From Brachynemurus nebulosus (Eukaryota > Arthropoda > Insecta > Neuroptera > Myrmeleontidae), in assembly GCA_035578155.1 (NCBI GenBank), contig JAPWDM010000050.1:1364001-1428000 (forward strand): DNA of 64,000 nt. The letters run 5' to 3'. A program made the translations under genes and the position numbers. The notes beneath the pieces were generated by a model. The model was given only the letters and a program-made list of their open reading frames with translations, searched no databases and was not told where the DNA came from. Shown here piece by piece: positions 59,041 to 64,000 of this stretch. How positions within the stretch are numbered: position 1 is the first letter of the stretch; the number at the start of each line of letters is the position of its first letter.

Positions 59041-60335
59041 GTTTATATTTAAAAAAAATTCCGAAAATATTCAAAAATTCAGAAAGTATTCAAAATTCAG
59101 AAAATATGCAACTAAGATTCCACTCGTAAACGTGTGAAATTGAATGTAAATTCCAAAGGGTTACACGCCCTGGTACAAAATGTAATGGTAAAATTGGGGA
59201 AATGAATGTTAAAATTTGTATTAATTGAAAATTTTAATATTGTCGTAATGGGAGGTTAAATAAATGTAATATTTAATTAATTATTACTGCAAATTTTAAT
59301 ATTGGGTAGGTAGAAATCCATTACATTGAAATTAAGATAAAAAAATTTTTGGTTACAACTCTCAGTGGTTATACGATCCAGAAAATTTTATGCTAAAATT
59401 GGTTTATTATGGCTCTGTAAAGTACGAAGAGCACAATTAAGCAGAGATGAATCGTTTGGATCGCCTGGGGCCCATGACAAGCGGAATAACTAGCGGAATA
59501 TTAGTATTATGTGTATTTTTTGAATTATTTATGTTAAATTTAATTTTGATAAATTTTTTTAATGTAGCTATGTCTGTATGAATGGGTATTTTATAGAATA
59601 AAAATAAGTGTTTAAAAATATAACATTTATTTAGTTTTAAATTATTTTGAAAGTTAACAAAATTTTGTCCAATGCTGTAGGTGGTTTATTAAAAAATGTA
59701 TAACAATATATTAATTTAAAGTGTTGAGAAATATTATAAAATATTTGAATTTTTTCTTAAGAAACTATATTACGTAACACTTTTGGACAATGAAATACAA
59801 TAACATAAAATGGCATCTTTATGTAACATTTACATGTTGACTAAATATTTTTATATCTCTTATTTTTTAAAAAAAAAAGTGAAAGTACAGATTTTACAAT
59901 ACTATAAATAAATTATTAATATAAAAAGAATTAAATTAAATATCTTACCTTTTGTGACAATAGTGATGATAAGCACGATTTTAATCACGCAAGATATATG
60001 TTAACACAGTGGGTATTAAGGTACGCCATGTGTTTAAATGAAATAATATTTTATAAAAAAAATTTTAACTATGAAATAAAATTTTAAATTACATCTTTAC
60101 CTCAGTTTACATGTTTTCCAAATGTCTTTGTGTATGCCATTATCAAGTCGCAATTATTACTATTGAAAATAAAAAGAATATATCACGAAGGTGTCGCCAT
60201 TTTAAATGTCCAATCTACCCTTTGTCTTTTAATTGCAGTACGGCAACAACAACTCGCCTGTGCGACTTACGACAGTGTAATGTGTGTACGATCAGACTGT
60301 CTCTTGTAATACTAATGTGTTTTGTACCATGTATA
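59041..60335. other. No gene recognised
   Basis: AT-rich; the 93-codon plus frame at 60111 runs into the LTR-like repeat and has no motif. Confidence 0.5.
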
Positions 60336-60500
60336 CATGTATGTATGTATGTACCATTCTGGTACACAACGAATTATAGAGAAAATTGCTAGTTATTGTT
60401 TTTATGGCATAGATGCACGTATAATGCCATCGTAAAAGATGGATAATCACTGTAGGGTCACTGCCGTTATGGTCGCTTTCGTGACAGACGAGCAAGAAAA
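60336..60500 (+). repeat. LTR-like repeat, copy B
   Basis: Inverted partner of 57700-57870, about 90% by eye over ~150 bases. The sequence after it (60490-60730) is less AT-rich and not shared with copy A. Confidence 0.6.
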
Positions 60501-61427
60501 CACCTTTACCTTTCCCGAGTCTCTTCTTAATGGTTCCGTGTGCTCATTTCTGACTCGGGTTCCGTGACTACAGCTCCGACTGCCCCTTTCGTCGGATCTG
60601 TCTAGGTTGTGGTTAATGTCAAGAAAGAAACGTCATTATCAGTAATAATATTGTCGAATAGTCCCTAATTGATATTTCTATATGCCCCTTAAACGGGATC
60701 GAAGTTTTGTCTAGGTTCACAAATAATATTGAAGGAGAGTCAATTCCAGTTTCATTTTTGTTTAAAACTAGTATTTGTTTCTATTGTTTATATTCTAGTA
60801 CTAGCACCGAAGTTGTATCGAACTTGAAAAAGAATGAATAAATAATTTGCTATTCCGTCACTGGTATGAATTATATATTCATTTAATTTTTGTTACTACT
60901 TAAAATCTACATTTATTAGTAGAATGGATTATACAAAATTTAAAAAAATTACAATTCTTTACTGTTGAATTATTTTGACTATATTACAGAAAAACTTGGT
61001 ATGCCACATCTTCTCCACCCAAAAATGTCTGTCGTTGATAATTCTAGAGCTTTGGGAATTTACTGATTCAGAAAATATAAGACGCGAAGCGTCAGGTTTT
61101 TCCAGTTTTCGAGACCTGTTGTTACGGATGTAACCACGTTTATTGGCACAATGGTTATTTTACTTTTTTCATGTTGGCAACACACTTACAAATACCATAC
61201 TATAGAGTATTTAAAAAAAAAATCCTTCTCTATATACTTCCAACACACCGTCTTTTGCACACACAGATAGTTAGTTAGCAGTTGTCGCTGAGTACACTCA
61301 GTCAGTAGTCGACAGACAGAAAAGCAATTAACACACACACGTTCAGATTCATTGAACGTACCAGCCAACATGGCGACTTGAATAGCAAGCAGCTAAATCA
61401 ACGTGATAAAAATGGCGTGATACAGAC
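60501..61427. other. No gene recognised
   Basis: Patches at 60490-60620 and 61240-61380 are less AT-rich, but no frame or boundary is convincing. Confidence 0.45.
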
Positions 61428-61848
61428 ACTAATATGCACATGATTTTTCTTAATATTTTCTATTGGTGCCATTTTTATTTTCAAAGAATCGAACTAAAAT
61501 AGGATTACAATTAATTTTTATAAAAATCGTTTCAATATCGAAGATAATTCGATCACAATTCGATCACCCGCTTACACATCCAATTGTTATGCGATTTTCG
61601 TTCGATTCGATTAACATTCGATTAAAATCGTATATCTAAATGTGAGGTTTAATCGAATGTTAATCGAATAGATCGAAAATCGTATAATAATTGGATGTAT
61701 AAACAAGTAATCGAATTGTGATTGTAATGCCTTCGATTTTGAAAAGATTCTTATAAAAATAGATTCTAATCCTATTTTATTTCGATTTTTTGAATATCAA
61801 AATGGCGCTAACTGAAAATATTTAAAAAAGATCATGCGCATATTAATA
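61428..61848. repeat. 420-bp imperfect palindrome
   Basis: The two halves pair from ACTAATATGCACATGAT / ATCATGCGCATATTAAT at the tips to GATTAACATTCGATTAAA / TTTAATCGAATGTTAATC near the centre (about 61637). Arms differ by roughly 15%. A foldback MITE is likely; no target duplication was resolved. Confidence 0.85.
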
Positions 61849-61968
61849 TTATTATTTAAAAGATTAGTGTGCGTGCAATTTATTTCATTGACATTCTAAT
61901 TTGTTCAATTTTTCATAAGACTAAAAAAAAAATACAATTATATGGTTGATATTTTATAATATCTCATA

Positions 61969-62886
61969 CCGGAAAGAAGTTAGCGCCGAAAGTTGGAAAA
62001 TCTTTTTGTTTTTTATATGGCTAAATTCCTTCCAAATTGCTCCTTTGGGATCAGTAATTGCTCCAACTGAAACTTAATTATTTAATTAGTTATTTACAAA
62101 CAAAAAACTTTTTTGTTTCACTACTTCTATTACCAAAATATTATCAAATAATGCATTTTTATATAATTTCTATACATAAAAAAATTGCTGCCAATTTGCT
62201 CCATCTAATTTGAAAGTTCAATATAAATTTTTCTGAATAATAATTAATATATATTAAAATAAAAAAATAATTAAAATAAAAAATAGGTTATGTATTATTA
62301 AAACGTATTGGCAATCCAACATACCTTTGAGTCGTTTACATATATTTAAGAATATTTGAATTTTGACAGTCAAATAACATTATAAAAACACAAAATATTT
62401 TAATAATTCTTCAAAAAAATTAATATTTATCTTTTAAATTAAATAGAACAAATTGGGAGCAATTTATTGACGTAAAGAAATTATATGAAAAAATATTATT
62501 TTAGTAGATTTTGATAACTTAAATAACGGAAAAAAGATTTTTTTTTTATAAATAGCTAATTAAATACAGTATAGCACCGATAATGGAAACATCAGTTTTG
62601 GAAATTTTTTGAGAGTATCAAATTAGTCAACATCACTTTTGGAAAGATGCATCAAAAATGTCAAGTATATAAATATTAAATACTTGAAATTTTTGATGCA
62701 ACTTTCCAAAAGTGACTAATTTGATGCTCTCAAAAAATTTCCAAAACTGATGTTTCCATTATCGGTGCTATACTGTAATTATGTTTCAAGTGGAACAATT
62801 ACTGATTTCAAAGGAGCAATTTGGGAGCAATTTAATCATATAAAAAACAAAAAGATTTTTTAAATTTCGGCGCTAACTTTTTAAGG
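61969..62886. mobile_element. TA-target TIR element (GTTAGCGCCGAAA), host of a nested MITE
   Basis: Long (~115-bp) inverted ends: CCGGAAAGAAGTTAGCGCCG at the left, CCTTAAAAAGTTAGCGCCGA inward from the right, then ATCTTTTTGTTTTTTATATG on both. TA at 61967-61968 and 62887-62888. The right inverted repeat begins directly after the nested MITE at 62775. Confidence 0.85.
62567..62775. mobile_element. 209-bp palindromic TA MITE (mariner-like), nested
   Basis: Ends CAGTATAGCACCGATAATGG and complement, flanked by TA (62565-62566 and 62776-62777). Arms of ~93 bp are near-perfect around a ~25-base centre. The low divergence between arms marks a young insertion. Confidence 0.92.
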
Positions 62887-63084
62887 TATATTAAATTTCA
62901 TCTATCATAAAAGGCAAATACTACTCACTCACCTATCAAGAAATCTCCAGAACTATTAATACATGCAAATGTAAGATTTGGTACGTAGGTCGCTGTTGGG
63001 TTGTAGGCGCTTGCTAAGAGAGGGTTTTGCAAAATTTTTAGTCAAACCGTAAAAATTTACGAAAAACCACAAAATGTCAGTTTA

Positions 63085-63555
63085 GGCTGCTCGTCCATTG
63101 AATGCGGAAACGTGCGAAATTTAATTCGGACGAATACGCATGAAAACGGACGAACGATCCAAACGGCTGTGAAGCTATACCTCCTCGTACATTGAAAGCG
63201 TCTCATTCGTCCCTTTCCGTGCGTATAATTACAACGTGCGAACAAATCCAATTTTGTTTGGATTTTTTCGCGCGATCAAGTCCGTTTCATGAGATTTTAA
63301 TTATTATTAAAATGAAACCGAAGGTAAATTACAATTATAACTGTGTATCTTTACATATTACGTGCAATTTGTATTTTTTTTTTTTTTTTTGTAATTTTAT
63401 AGCATCTATAACTTGAGAAAAAAAATTAAAAAGAAAAATACTGACGAATATTGGACTAGTGGACGGACAGCAGACATATCATTTCGGACGAACGACAAAC
63501 GTGCGTAATCGTCTGAATCAAATCGTAGTTTTCCGCAACCAATGGACGACCACCC
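63085..63555. mobile_element. TWA-target TIR element, TSD TTA
   Basis: Ends GGCTGCTCGTCCATTG and, inward from the right, GGGTGGTCGTCCATTG, flanked by TTA at 63082-63084 and 63556-63558. Inverted similarity goes on with TGCGGAAA and ACGAATACGCA/TGCGTAATCGT. The interior has a T-run and no coding frame. Confidence 0.87.
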
Positions 63556-63558
63556 TTA

Positions 63559-64000
63559 TTATTACCTACTGTATACAGATATATCTATGGATAAATTTAT
63601 AAAAAAATAATGTAAATTAATTTGTTGCTAAGCGCTTGGAGAAAATAATTTCGCTTTTTTTTTTGTCATTGTGTCCCCTACGTGTCCCCTATCGATATTA
63701 ATTTAATATCTAAATGTTTTTGATTGGTTTTTAATTGAATGTCTTTTTTATTTATATTTTTATTATTTCCAGTAATCAGTATATAAAAAAAACCTTAAAA
63801 AATATTTAGCATGTTTATTTGTTCAAGTTTGATGCTATTTTAATAAAATAAACGATGAATATATTCAAAATTTATAGATTTGGAATAATTCATTTCCTTT
63901 AAACAAATCGAAGTAAGATATAAAAAATTAAAATTGTCTCCCAAAGTCTTGAGATCCCCCAAAAAATTGTAAATAAACGTTTATATGTTTGACCAGATAA
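63559..64000. other. No gene recognised
   Basis: AT-rich to the window end. Confidence 0.5.

Noticed and set aside
63057..63416. 64- and 74-codon frames
   Set aside because: They overlap the 63085-63555 TIR element and arise from its end sequence and a poly-T run.

Overview
This 64 kb window looks like intergenic, repeat-filled chromosomal DNA of an arthropod, most likely an insect. The reasons are an AT-rich composition, long (TA)n microsatellites, and the mix of mobile elements: BEL/Pao, Ty3/Gypsy, RNase H-bearing non-LTR, RTE-like, Penelope-like, hAT, and TWA- and TA-targeting terminal-inverted-repeat (TIR) elements. I could not narrow the order or species. I found no intact host protein gene, no rRNA, no convincing complete tRNA and no CRISPR. 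Every recognisable coding stretch is a broken transposable-element gene.

Layout. 1-5 kb: AT microsatellite, tandem modules, then the integrase end of a BEL/Pao element with its 3' LTR start. 5.6-12 kb: tandem repeats, a 120-bp-arm hairpin and two TIR elements. 12.7-16 kb: the first of three copies of a TWA-target MITE, an RTE-like endonuclease remnant joined to a BEL LTR fragment, and one copy of a repeat whose inverted partner lies 5 kb upstream. 17-18.5 kb: a Penelope-like element (RT tail, GIY-YIG nuclease) followed by a hammerhead-ribozyme motif. 19-21 kb: an element nested in an element nested in a TA microsatellite. 21.9-26.4 kb: MITE copy 2, a non-autonomous hAT with a perfect 8-bp duplication, a 163-bp tandem array and a spaced GC-rich 16-mer. 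27.9-30.9 kb: a Gypsy remnant with 3' LTR, and an unclassified inverted-repeat element. 31.6-40.6 kb: a non-LTR retrotransposon on the minus strand, broken open by three DNA elements. 42-48 kb: tandem modules, foldbacks, a 240-bp-arm inverted repeat carrying paired hammerhead motifs, and further MITEs. 48-64 kb: TIR elements, including one 3.6 kb element that holds a threefold repeat of an exon-like cassette, several palindromes and a nested TA MITE.

The strongest evidence comes from boundaries that check themselves: target-site duplications at about sixteen elements (TTA/TAA, TA, 8 bp). The most interesting signals are the hammerhead series at Penelope-type ends, including one copy whose two core changes would keep the C3-G8 pair as U-A, the nested 31.6-40.6 kb locus, the splice-flanked tandem cassette at 54.3-55.8 kb, and the (TA)n tracts that sit at element edges.
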